The notes below the pieces were generated by a model. The model saw only the letters and a program-made list of their open reading frames with translations. It had not been told where the DNA came from and searched no databases. A DNA stretch of 41,892 nucleotides from JAGTVG01 sp964389805 (GTDB lineage Bacteria > Bacteroidota > Bacteroidia > Cytophagales > Cyclobacteriaceae), in contig CAYMFU010000043.1 in assembly GCA_964389805.1 (NCBI GenBank), forward strand, positions 1-41,892. Direction: 5' to 3'. Numbering within the stretch: position 1 is the stretch's first letter; every line of letters starts with the position of its first letter. Shown piece by piece: positions 26,927 to 36,000 of this stretch. The translations under genes and the position numbers were made by a program.

Positions 26927-27814
26927 GTGATTGCCAGGAAGTTTTTAGTCATTGTTAATCCAACCGCTGGGAAAGGAAAACATCTGGATAAGCTTGAACA
27001 AATAAAATCAGAATTTATTCAGAGATCTGTTTCCTATGATCTATATTTCACCTCCGAAAGCAGGAAAGCAGATTTGCTTACAAATTCCATCATAAAAGAT
27101 AAAGACTATACTGACTTAATGATTGTTGGAGGTGATGGCACAATCAATGAAGCTATAAATGGAATCAGGGATAAACACCCTGCGGTAAGTGTTATATCTT
27201 TCGGTACTGGTAATGATACCATAAAACACATTCAATCCAAATTTGATTTCAACTCCCAAGTTGAAACAGCATTTAACGGTAATGTTGAACAAATAGATGT
27301 GGGGGAATGCAATGGCCGATTGTTTTTAAATGGAGTAGGCATTGGTTTTGATGGGAAAGTTGTGGAAAGAATGGCTGCAAAAGGAAAAAAATTCCAGGGA
27401 TATTTTTCTTACCTGGCTGAAGTGCTGCGGATCCTATTAACCTACCGGGAGAGAGAAATTTCAGCGACATTCAACGATAATACGATAAAGGAAGAGGTTC
27501 TATTAATGACAGTAGCTAAAGGGACCACATTTGGAGGAGGTTTTAATATAAATCCATATGCCTTAAATGATGATGGCCTTCTAGATATATGCATTGTTGG
27601 TAAAGTTCCTAATTGGACCAGGATTAACTATGTATTAAAAATGAAGGATGGAGGCCATAGAAAATTGAAAGCCGTTTCTTTTTATAAATCAAGGAAAGTT
27701 ACAATTGAAGAAAACCCGGCGCTTGTGGCCCATATGGATGGAGAAAGTATAGGATGCCCTCCTTTCAATGTAGTTGTTCTGCCAAAAGCAATTAATTTCA
27801 GAATCTTGAGATAG
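26927..27814 (+). CDS. Diacylglycerol/lipid kinase (YegS/DagK-like) family protein
   Basis: The 295-residue protein has the DAGK catalytic domain, with NPTAGKGK at 11-18 and the nucleotide motif VGGDGTINEAINGI near residue 67, and the C-terminal beta-sandwich ending with AHMDGESIGCPPF. It transfers phosphate to diacylglycerol, undecaprenol or another lipid. No ATG precedes ARKFLVIVNPTAG in frame, and a TAG lies two codons before, so translation probably begins at the GTG at 26927. It lies 87 bases after the head-GIN gene on the same strand and converges with the Lgt-like gene 18 bases downstream. Confidence 0.9.
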   Translation: MIARKFLVIVNPTAGKGKHLDKLEQIKSEFIQRSVSYDLYFTSESRKADLLTNSIIKDKDYTDLMIVGGDGTINEAINGIRDKHPAVSVISFGTGNDTIKHIQSKFDFNSQVETAFNGNVEQIDVGECNGRLFLNGVGIGFDGKVVERMAAKGKKFQGYFSYLAEVLRILLTYREREISATFNDNTIKEEVLLMTVAKGTTFGGGFNINPYALNDDGLLDICIVGKVPNWTRINYVLKMKDGGHRKLKAVSFYKSRKVTIEENPALVAHMDGESIGCPPFNVVVLPKAINFRILR

Positions 27815-27832
27815 GGTAACAAAACAATGTCA

Positions 27833-28648
27833 TCATTTTTTTCTCAGGACGCTTTTTCTATAGAGCCTGTAATAAAAATAAATGGCTACAATGATTACCA
27901 TGATTGATATAAATTGCGAATTGGTCAAAATGTTATCAACCACATATCCCCTCGACAAATCACCTCTGAATACTTCGAGGATCATACGGGCAGCAGAATA
28001 TAGAATCAAGTATAAAAGAAAGATCTGGCCTGGAAATTGTCTTCTACGTGAAACCAAAAGCAGGATGATCATAATGCCATATATTAGGCTCATACTATAA
28101 AGCTGTGTTGGATGCAGTGGAGTATTTAAAGGATCTGCCTGGCACATGGGATCGGTAAATATTACAGAAAAAAAACCATCATGAGGGATACCATGACAGC
28201 ATCCTGCCAGGAAACAACCAATTCTACCAGTACCATGAACTATGCACGTTGTAATGGCCATGATATCCAGCATTGGCAGGGTTGGGATCTTTCTTACTTT
28301 AAAAAAAATGAGCATTGTAGGAATAGCAAAAAGAAGAGAGCCATAAAATACAAACCCGCTACTGAAGTTCCTGAACAATTGTCCAGGGTCCGACACAAAA
28401 CCTTTAAAATCTTCAAATATTATAAAGATTTTACCCCCAATAATTGATAACAATAGAATAAAGAGTATTAATTCATTTGTGGTTTCAAATTTTACATTCA
28501 ACTGTTTTTTGGCCTGCCATGCTGTGTAAGCAAATCCAAGTAAGGCGCCCAGGGCAATCATTGTACCATAGGAATATATAGTAACCGTATCAGGAAATAA
28601 AAACCTTAAAAATCCAGGTGTTTCAATTTCGAATAGTACTGGATGCAT
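27833..28648 (-). CDS. Lgt-family (prolipoprotein diacylglyceryl transferase-like) membrane protein
   Basis: From the ATG at 28648 the protein has 271 residues, with about seven membrane spans, and shares the Lgt layout: TIYSYGTMIALGALLGF, GGKIFIIFED, HPTQLYS (179-185) and EVFRGD (225-230). The Lgt signature GRxGNFxNxExxG reads GRIGCFLAGCCHG (141-153), so the key Asn and Glu positions are Cys and Ala. It belongs to a Cys-rich Lgt-like subgroup I recall from other bacteria; lipid transfer to lipoproteins is not assured. An upstream start at 28678 would add ten residues lacking hydrophobicity. The genome probably has another Lgt, outside this window. Confidence 0.8.
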   Translation of the reverse strand: MHPVLFEIETPGFLRFLFPDTVTIYSYGTMIALGALLGFAYTAWQAKKQLNVKFETTNELILFILLLSIIGGKIFIIFEDFKGFVSDPGQLFRNFSSGFVFYGSLLFAIPTMLIFFKVRKIPTLPMLDIMAITTCIVHGTGRIGCFLAGCCHGIPHDGFFSVIFTDPMCQADPLNTPLHPTQLYSMSLIYGIMIILLLVSRRRQFPGQIFLLYLILYSAARMILEVFRGDLSRGYVVDNILTNSQFISIMVIIVAIYFYYRLYRKSVLRKK

Positions 28649-28790
28649 AATGTTAATTTTTGGTGAACAACATATCAAGTATTGATGTATTGTTTTCTGA
28701 TAAATCTAACTCAAAGAGCTCGAATGCCGAGTGAATTTAAGAATTTTCAGGCAAAAGTTATCGTTCAGTATTCAATGTTGATAAAAATTC

Positions 28791-28809
28791 ATACCCCAAA
28801 ATGGGGGAG
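28791..28809 (+). promoter_or_regulatory. Candidate operator site 1 of the two-component cluster
   Basis: ATACCCCAAAATGGGGGAG is a near-palindrome (CCCCA, three bases, TGGGG). It aligns without gaps to the site at 32781-32799 and, with one base fewer, to the site at 28981-28997. Its position, about 280 bases before the kinase start, suits a remote activator or a site shared with the divergent gene. Binding by the adjacent LuxR-type regulator is inference. Confidence 0.45.
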
Positions 28810-28862
28810 TCACAGATTTCATGAATTAAAAAAATGGCCTGTGATTTAAAGTAAAAGAAAAA

Positions 28863-28924
28863 AACCTTCCCAGACAAATTCGAGGGTGTATGAAGAGAGT
28901 TCTGAATCGAAGTCCAGGAAGGTT
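28863..28924. repeat. Imperfect long inverted repeat / hairpin
   Basis: AACCTTCCCAGAC at 28863-28875 pairs with GTCCAGGAAGGTT at 28912-28924; 11 of 13 positions match, with a two-base internal mismatch. The loop is 36 bases. It lies between the two operator-like sites. It could be a regulatory RNA structure, a degraded insertion end or a terminator without a T-run. Confidence 0.35.
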
Positions 28925-28980
28925 ATAAAAGATCGATTACGAATTCGGGTGAAAGATTGTAAAAATTTTGTGAATGAGAA

Positions 28981-28998
28981 ATACCCAAATTGGGGGAT
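28981..28998 (+). promoter_or_regulatory. Candidate operator site 2 of the two-component cluster
   Basis: ATACCCAAATTGGGGGAT contains the perfect inverted repeat CCCAA-A-TTGGG. It is about 55 bases upstream of the -33 box of the kinase promoter, a position that suits an activator. The same core recurs at 28791 and 32781. Confidence 0.5.
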
Positions 28999-29044
28999 TT
29001 TGCCATTGCATTAATATTATTATTCTTGTAAACATTATTTTCTA

Positions 29045-29077
29045 TTTGAGTTCTGATTATGGTTAATCTTATTTTTG
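29045..29077 (+). promoter_or_regulatory. Promoter of the sensor kinase operon
   Basis: TTTG at 29045-29048 and TATTTTTG at 29070-29077, 21 bases apart, match the Bacteroidota consensus fully. Transcription would begin near 29084, just ahead of the AAAAGGGG ribosome-binding-like run and the ATG at 29093. This rules out the in-frame TTG at 29075 as the start. Confidence 0.6.
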
Positions 29078-29092
29078 ATCAAAAGGGGTGAT

Positions 29093-32041
29093 ATGTCTGT
29101 TGTGAGAACCTTTATATTGATTGCAATTTTTCTGATACCTAAAATTGGGATGTCTCAATCCTATTTTTTCAATCACTACGACCTGGAAAATGGATTAATC
29201 AGTTTAGATGTTAACTGCATCACCCAGGATAAATATGGATACTTATGGCTAGGCAGTAAGGAGGGATTGATGCGTTTCAATGGTGAAATGTTTGAAGAAA
29301 TTGAATATTCGCATGATCCTGGAAATGATCAGGTATTTGATATAATGCTTGATAACAAAGGGATACTTTGGATCGCAGGAAAAAATGGTGTAAGCTCTTA
29401 CGATGGATTGAATTTCAAGTATTATAGCATTTCAAATATAGATGGTCCATATAACTGTTATGGATTGTATTATGATAATGATGGGAATATTTTTTTCTTT
29501 CATGGTGGCAAGTCGCTGTATAGTATCGAAAATGATAGAATTGTCAATGTTAGCCATTTACTGGATCCGATAAACGGTTCCATTATAAAGGTTACTGGTA
29601 AGACGTCATCTCAGTTAAAAATATTAACTTCTTATGGGCAGTTATGGCTTAAAACTGACAAAGATTTTGAGATATTCTCGTATAATATTCCAGGGCATGA
29701 AATAATCTTAGCCACCAATGGAGATGTGTTTCTAAAAAATTCTGGTATTCTTTCACAATTGAAAGAAATTAATGGTGAATTCATTATTAATGAAATATAC
29801 AATGGTGAAAATGAGCATATCTCTGATGTCATGGTTGAAAATTATGGGCACAAATGGATCGGTTATATGGGAGGATTAATATTGATCAGTGAGGGGCGTT
29901 CTATCGAGTTCAATAAGTCTTTGGGATTTGATGGGGGATCAGTGTTGCAAATCTTTCAGGACAAGGAAGGGAGTATTTGGATCGTAACCAGGGAAAATGG
30001 TTTGTATAGTTATCATGGGGATGCACTTAAATATCTCGAGTTTTCAAGAAATCAAAGATTCACCCCCACCTCATTTTTTATAAATGATAAGGGCAAGTTA
30101 TTTATCAGTTATTTCGGGAAGGGTGTCGATATTTTTGATGACCAAAAGGTTGGCAAGATCAATGCTGGAAATGGATTAACTAGTAACTATGTAAGGTCGA
30201 TCTCAGTGAATGAAGATTCGTATTGGTTTGTCGGTGCCCGGGGAGTTACTGTTCTTAAAGATAATAGGTACAATTCTTATACGGTAAGTAACGGATTGCC
30301 ACATAACTATTGCTTCCACTCATGTATAGACAATCAGGGACGGACCTGGGTCGGTACGGAGGGAGGAGTAGCCGTTTTCGAAAATAGTTCAATTTGGTCT
30401 TTGTCACAAGATGATGGACTCTTAAGCAATCGAATTAAGTATATACGACAACTTGACAATGGGGATATGTTATTGATGTCAGATAATGGAATAGATAAGT
30501 ATGTAAATGGAGAAGTAATTTCATTTGTAGATCAGGGATTTAAAAATAAGGAGATACTAAATACGGTTATACCTGACCAGGCGGGTAACATGTGGATTGG
30601 AAGTGACATCAATGGATTAATTTTCTATGATCGTAGTTCTGGAAACATAAGATATGTCAATGAAATTGTAAACTTCCCATTCAACAGGGTAAAATCGATA
30701 ACTTTTTATAAAGATAACTATTTATGTATTGGTACAGAAAGAGGAATATATTACATCGAAGTAACTATAGATGGGAATGTTCAATCAATTGCATCGGCAG
30801 GAATAGAGCAGGGATTCCCTGATTTTGAAACCATACAAAATGCAATACTCCTGGATAGTAATTTAATTTACTTTGGTACTTCAATTGGAGTTGTCATTTT
30901 TAATCCGGAAAGATTAAGTAAAAACAATTTTATTCCAGTAAATGTATCATCCCTAAAGATAGAATTTAAAGATACAGATTGGATGAATAAAAAAGTAAAC
31001 CTGGATACCTGGTTGGGAATTCCAATAAATCCAATATTAAATTATGATCAGAACGATCTTCAAATAAATTTTAAAGGCGTTTCCCTGCAAAGCAAAGATC
31101 ATCTTTGGTATCGCCACAAATTGGAAAATTATGACCAGGATTGGTCCATGCCCATGACTAATGAATCGGTCTTATATGCTAATCTTAATCCCGGGAAATA
31201 CCAGTTTAATGTTTCGGCTTCCTATGATGGATTAAATTGGAGTGAAGCTTATTCTTCCATTAACTTTATAATAGCACCTCCTTTTTGGAGAACATGGTGG
31301 TTTTATGTCTTAATATTCGCATCCCTACTGCTTGGGTTTGTAATCGTAAATAACTACAGGATAAAAACTAGAATAAATCAACTATTGTTAATTGAGAAGT
31401 TAAATAAGGAAGAATTCGAGCGAATTCAGAAAAAGGTTGCCATGGATTTTCACGATGAAATAGGCAACCACCTTACCAGTATTTCTATGCTGGTACAACT
31501 CATAAGAAATAAAGATTGGGAAGTGCCCGGGGAGCTAAAAGATTTTTTGGAAAAGATTGATTCGGAATCAAAAAACCTATTTCTCGGCACAAAAGATTTT
31601 ATTTGGTCGATAGATCCAAAGAACAATAATCTTAAAGAGGTCTTTTATAAGATCAGGGATTACGGTGAGGAAGTTTTTGATTCTACAAATATAAAATTCC
31701 AGGTGAAAAATGGAATTTCGAAGGATGCAAATGTGAGCCTCCCACCGGGATTTACCAGGCAAATTGTCTTGATCTTTAAGGAGGCCGTTAATAACACCAT
31801 CAAACATGCGGGTTGCAGTATTGTTTCGTTTTCAGTTTCAATGCACCCAAATATGTTTGAAGTTAAGCTTTCTGACGATGGAATTGGCTTCAAGACAGAC
31901 GAGATCGAATATTATAATGGATTAAAGAAAATGAAATTCCGGGGAGAAAAAATCAGGGGAGACCTCGTTTTTAATTCAGGACCGCAGAAAGGAACTGAAA
32001 TTATCCTGAAGGCTGATCTGAATAAGAATATAGCCAGTTAA
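29093..32041 (+). CDS. Sensor histidine kinase with beta-propeller (Reg_prop) and Y_Y_Y domains
   Basis: The 982-residue kinase begins with a signal peptide (MSVVRTFILIAIFLIPKIG). A large periplasmic sensor of repeated Reg_prop units follows, with units such as DKYGYLWLGSKEGLMRF, DNKGILWIAGKNGVSSY and NQGRTWVGTEGGVAVF spaced about 40-50 residues apart. A Y_Y_Y domain ends near 725 (LNPGKYQFNVSAS), then one membrane span (about 731-756), then the HisKA_3 dimerisation domain with phospho-acceptor H787 in AMDFHDEIGNHLTS. The HATPase domain has EAVNNTIKHAG (N box) and DDGIGF (G box). The layout is that of hybrid two-component sensors of polysaccharide loci, but with a separate regulator. The signal is probably a ligand of the SusC/D system downstream (inference). 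Confidence 0.92.
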   Translation: MSVVRTFILIAIFLIPKIGMSQSYFFNHYDLENGLISLDVNCITQDKYGYLWLGSKEGLMRFNGEMFEEIEYSHDPGNDQVFDIMLDNKGILWIAGKNGVSSYDGLNFKYYSISNIDGPYNCYGLYYDNDGNIFFFHGGKSLYSIENDRIVNVSHLLDPINGSIIKVTGKTSSQLKILTSYGQLWLKTDKDFEIFSYNIPGHEIILATNGDVFLKNSGILSQLKEINGEFIINEIYNGENEHISDVMVENYGHKWIGYMGGLILISEGRSIEFNKSLGFDGGSVLQIFQDKEGSIWIVTRENGLYSYHGDALKYLEFSRNQRFTPTSFFINDKGKLFISYFGKGVDIFDDQKVGKINAGNGLTSNYVRSISVNEDSYWFVGARGVTVLKDNRYNSYTVSNGLPHNYCFHSCIDNQGRTWVGTEGGVAVFENSSIWSLSQDDGLLSNRIKYIRQLDNGDMLLMSDNGIDKYVNGEVISFVDQGFKNKEILNTVIPDQAGNMWIGSDINGLIFYDRSSGNIRYVNEIVNFPFNRVKSITFYKDNYLCIGTERGIYYIEVTIDGNVQSIASAGIEQGFPDFETIQNAILLDSNLIYFGTSIGVVIFNPERLSKNNFIPVNVSSLKIEFKDTDWMNKKVNLDTWLGIPINPILNYDQNDLQINFKGVSLQSKDHLWYRHKLENYDQDWSMPMTNESVLYANLNPGKYQFNVSASYDGLNWSEAYSSINFIIAPPFWRTWWFYVLIFASLLLGFVIVNNYRIKTRINQLLLIEKLNKEEFERIQKKVAMDFHDEIGNHLTSISMLVQLIRNKDWEVPGELKDFLEKIDSESKNLFLGTKDFIWSIDPKNNNLKEVFYKIRDYGEEVFDSTNIKFQVKNGISKDANVSLPPGFTRQIVLIFKEAVNNTIKHAGCSIVSFSVSMHPNMFEVKLSDDGIGFKTDEIEYYNGLKKMKFRGEKIRGDLVFNSGPQKGTEIILKADLNKNIAS

Positions 32042-32127
32042 AGAAGATTTATTATAGTTATCAAAAATCTGTTTAACTTAATGAGAATTATTTTTAATAT
32101 TGTTTGGGCCATAAACGCATTGATACT

Positions 32128-32757
32128 ATGGAATCAACTACCAGTAAGATCGTCATTGTTGAAGACAACGATGTTGTAAGAGATGGATTTACTCTTTTGA
32201 TCAGCAGTTTAAGCGAACACGAAGTTATAGCTGCCTATGAATCCTGTGAAGAAGCTATCAAGAACCTTGATAAAGACAATCCGGATCTCATCCTAATGGA
32301 CATTGAGTTACCAGGGATGAATGGAATAGAAGGGACGAGATTGATCAAAAAAGCAAAGCCGGAGACAGAAATACTTGTAATCACTGTTCATGATGACAGT
32401 GACCTTGTTTTCCAGGCTCTGGTAGCAGGTGCCTCAGGTTATATTACTAAAAATGCTCCTCACAACAGGATCCTTGATGCTATTAATGAAGTTGGCAAGG
32501 GTGGTGCGCCAATGAGTAGTAATATAGCCAGAATGGTAGTGGAATCTTTTCAACGCAATCAGAATTCCCCGTTAAGCCCGAGGGAAACTGAGGTCCTTGA
32601 ACTTCTTTCGGAAGGGAAAAGCTACTCAGTAATTGCAGATGAATTATTCATCCATAAGGAAACAGTAAAATCTCATATTAAAAATATCTACTTTAAGCTA
32701 CAGGTTAATTCAAAAGCCGCGGCAATTGAAGTAGCCAAAAAAAATAAGCTGATATAG
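32128..32757 (+). CDS. LuxR/NarL-family response regulator
   Basis: From the ATG at 32128 the protein has 209 residues; the in-frame TTG at 32104 is a less likely start. The receiver domain has E12/D13, phospho-acceptor D58 in LILMDIELPG, T86 and K108. The LuxR-type helix-turn-helix occupies about 148-205 (LSPRETEVLELLSEGKSY, HKETVKSHIKNIYFKL). It follows the kinase by 86 bases with no clear promoter of its own, so the two are probably cotranscribed. It is the natural partner of the HisKA_3 kinase. The GGGG/CCCC-type sites in front of the kinase and SusC genes are candidate targets. Confidence 0.93.
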   Translation: MESTTSKIVIVEDNDVVRDGFTLLISSLSEHEVIAAYESCEEAIKNLDKDNPDLILMDIELPGMNGIEGTRLIKKAKPETEILVITVHDDSDLVFQALVAGASGYITKNAPHNRILDAINEVGKGGAPMSSNIARMVVESFQRNQNSPLSPRETEVLELLSEGKSYSVIADELFIHKETVKSHIKNIYFKLQVNSKAAAIEVAKKNKLI

Positions 32758-32780
32758 ACCCTCGTAAATAGAATTCGCTC

Positions 32781-32800
32781 CATACTCTAAATTGGGGGAT
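32781..32800 (+). promoter_or_regulatory. Candidate operator site 3, upstream of SusC
   Basis: CATACTCTAAATTGGGGGAT shares ATAC, CT/CC, AAA and TGGGGGA with the two sites before the kinase gene. It lies just after the regulator stop codon, about 290 bases before the SusC start. Confidence 0.45.
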
Positions 32801-32901
32801 AGGTTAAAAATACTCTGATATTTATATTCGGCCTATTTGCCACTCATAGGTCAATTATTCTAGCCAAATCAAATATTAAAGCCTTTTTTTAAGGTAGTAA
32901 A

Positions 32902-32922
32902 ATCCCACCTTTTAGGGGATAC
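32902..32922. promoter_or_regulatory. Diverged operator-like inverted repeat
   Basis: ATCCCACCTTTTAGGGGATAC has ATCCC and GGGAT arms separated by a longer centre than in the other sites. It is a weaker member of the family and is listed because it sits between two better sites. Confidence 0.3.
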
Positions 32923-32935
32923 CGTCGCATGTCAA

Positions 32936-32955
32936 ATATCCCCAACTTTGAGGTA
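32936..32955 (-). promoter_or_regulatory. Candidate operator site 4 (reverse orientation), upstream of SusC
   Basis: Read on the minus strand this is TACCTCAAAGTTGGGGATAT, which aligns with TACTCTAAATTGGGGGATAG of site 3. Position is about 140 bases before the SusC start and directly upstream of the possible -7 element. Confidence 0.45.
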
Positions 32956-33090
32956 GAAACAGCAGATAATTCTGCCAATTCATAAATTTGAGGGGTAATC
33001 AATTGTATTTAACTGGATTTTAACCTCGCATGTAATGTGGGGGCAGGTTTGTACTGCTTAATGTTTTTTTTCATTCTAATTCATTCATTT

Positions 33091-36000
33091 ATGAGAAACT
33101 TTTTACGAATCAGCATGACGTTATTTGCAATATTGATTTTGCAGGTTACGTATGCCCAAGAAACAGTAGTTACCGGAAAGGTGACTGCTTCGGAAGATGG
33201 TTCTCCAATTCCCGGAGTTAATGTCTTCGTAGAGGGAACAACATCAGGAACAGTTACCGATTTTGATGGTAACTATCGATTGGATGTTCCGGCAAGCGGA
33301 GGTGTACTGGTATTCCGGTTTATTGGATTAACTACAGTAGAGGAAGATATCGGGTCCAGATCCGTTATTGATGTATCAATGGATTATGAATCCACACAGC
33401 TTTCTGAAGTTGTGGTGACCGCCGTTGGAATTGAGAGAAGCTCCCGGGCTCTGGGATATTCAATCGAACAGGTAGATAATGAAGATGTAGCACAGGTATC
33501 AGAACCTGATGTACTAAGAGCATTACAGGGAAAAATTCCTGGAGTCGATATCAGTGGTTCCAGTGGAGCCCCTGGAAGTGCGACAAGAATACTTATCAGG
33601 GGTAATTCTTCATTACTGGGTAGTAATCAACCTTTGTTTGTTGTTGATGGGATACCCTATAATAACTCTGAATTCCGAACCTTTAACCAATTGGGGGATG
33701 GAACCGCTTATAGTAGTCGAATTGCTGATATTGATCCCAACAACATAGCGTCAATGACTGTTTTAAAAGGAGCAGCAGCTGCTGCACTTTACGGATCGCG
33801 TGCAGCGAATGGAGTTATATTGATAACTACCAAAACAGGTAGCGCAAAGGCTTCCAGAAAGAAATTAGAAATGACATTCAGCTCATCTTATGCTTTCGAA
33901 CAAATATCTAACCTTCCGGAATTTCAGAACTCTTATGGAACGGGAACAAACTTTGGATATCAACAGGCAAACGGTTCCTGGGGTGCTCCTTTTATAGGAG
34001 CAAAGGATTATGCATCCGTCGATTCCATAACCCACTGGTATTCTGGACGGCCTGGAATGTCTGAGTTTGACGGGGTAATGGTCCCATATCAGGCTTATCC
34101 GGATAATGTTAAAGACCTTTTTCAGACAGGACAAATGTTTGATAATTCATTAAATATTACAGCTGGAAATGAACGGTCTGTATTATCTGTTACGGCAACG
34201 TATACAAAGAACGATGGTTATGTGCCAAACACAAGTTTTGACAGATTTATATTAAGTGCCGGAGGTAATACAGAACTTGAAAATGGGTTTATTATAGGTG
34301 CAAATCTGTCTTACACAAATACCCAGCAAAAAGCAATACAAAGTGGGGTAGGATCTCTAGGGGCTAACAACCAGTCTGCGTTTGCACGTGCATTGTTTCT
34401 TGGTAGAAACTGGGATGTGCAGGGACAGCCCTACCAGAATCCTGTAGATAATGGAAGTGAATTTATGGTTGGAAGAGGACAGGCCGATAATCCATATTGG
34501 TCGTATGAAAATGCAGGTGGAGAAACAACCGTTTCAAGGATCGCAGCTCAGATCAGCCTTGCGTATGATATCACAGACTGGTTTAACTTGTCATATAAAT
34601 TAGGATTTAATACATATAGTCAGTTTAATAAAGATTTTATCCGTCCAGGCTCGACAGGAGCGCAAGGAATCGGAAGGGTTACTACAGATGATATCCTATT
34701 TAGTGAATTGGAATCCAATTTGATTGCAACCTTCACCAAGGATATTAATGAGGATTTTTCATTTCGTGGAATCATTGGTCAGAACATCAACCAGAGAACA
34801 TTAGACAGACAAGCTGTACAAGGAACTCAGTATGTGGTCTTTGATATAGATCAGTTAGACAATACTAATAATGTTATACCATATGGAAGCCAGTTGCCAG
34901 CCAATGAGCCAGTTGGGCACCAACAGCGAAGATTGATGGGATTATTCTTCGATCTGAATTTTGGTTATAAAAACTGGGCATTTTTAACACTGACTGGAAG
35001 AAATGACTGGAGTTCTACTTTACCTAAAGGCGCCAATAGCTTTTTCTATCCAGCTATAACCGGATCGGTTGTGTTAACGGATGCTCTCGGCATGAATTCA
35101 AGTGCTTTACCATTTCTGAAACTTAGGGCTGGATGGTCACAAGTTGGGAATGACACAGCGCCATACCAACTACAACCAGTATACTTTATTAACACTGTAT
35201 TGGTGACCAGTCCGAGTCCAACGGCCCAATTGCCTATAACACCATCAGGCGGGCAGACAGTTCCCGGTGCTACGCTGGAAAATACGGAAAGAGATCCGCT
35301 CTTAAAGCCTGAAAGGACATCTGAATTTGAAGCGGGAATAGAGTCACAATGGGTAAATGGCCGGATAAAACTGGATGTTACTTATTATAACAGACGATCA
35401 TTTGATCAAATTGCAAACTTAACACTGCCAGATGAATCTGGCTTCACCAGTTTTTTTACAAACTTTGGTGTCATATCAAATGAAGGGGTTGAAATCGGAT
35501 TGGGCCTCACGCCTGTTAGATCAGGTTCAGGATTCACCTGGGATATTTATGGAACTTTTACCCATAATAAAAACGTTGTTGAAGAGCTTACTGAGGGGGT
35601 TGAGGAAATCCAATTGCGTCAACAATTCTTTGCTGGGGGGGCATCAGCTGTACTACGACCCGGTGAAGAATATGGGCTTTTAAAGGGAACAGTTAATGAT
35701 CGTGACCAGGACGGGAATCTATTGATAGACCCAGCCAACGGACAGATGATCCAGGCACTTGAAGAAGAGATCATAGGAAATCCAAATCCTGATTTTATAG
35801 CAGGATTAATAAATACATTTACCTTTAAAGGATTTACATTGAATGCTGTGTTTGACTGGAGACAGGGTGGGGATCTATTCTCCAACACCATTGAATCCTT
35901 GTTGGGTAGAGGCGTACTGGCGGAAACAGAAGATAGGGAGATCAATAAAGTTATACCCGGGGTATATGGAGATCCAAATACCCATGAACCTATAAGAACT

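Larger units (their letters stand above)
28679..29044. other. Intergenic control region upstream of the sensor kinase
   Basis: This non-coding stretch of about 370 bases holds two copies of a palindromic C-run/A/G-run motif (28791-28809 and 28981-28998), an imperfect long inverted repeat (28863-28924), and a leader-length open frame of 12 codons at 28890-28928 that I do not call a gene. The start of the Lgt-like gene lies at its left end, so it may also hold that promoter, although no TAnnTTTG match is evident on the minus strand. Confidence 0.5.
32758..33090. other. Intergenic control region upstream of the SusC-like gene
   Basis: About 330 non-coding bases hold three or four copies of the operator-like motif: 32781-32800 (forward), 32902-32922 (diverged), 32936-32955 (reverse) and a half-site at 32982-33000. 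A -7-like TAAATTTG lies at 32983-32990, but no TTTG sits at the usual distance, as expected for an activator-dependent promoter. No small gene is seen. In-frame codons at 33037 upstream of the SusC signal peptide are not a signal-like extension. Confidence 0.5.

Noticed and set aside
33037..33090. N-terminal extension of the SusC protein
   Set aside because: It would put a second hydrophobic stretch ahead of the genuine signal peptide beginning at 33091.
33685..33700. AATTGGGGGATGG inside the SusC gene resembling the operator motif
   Set aside because: It encodes the residues QLGDG in frame and lacks the ATAC/CCC left arm. Similar TTGGGGGA hits in the 3' end of the 41120-41611 gene and near 19170 show that the right half alone occurs by chance.
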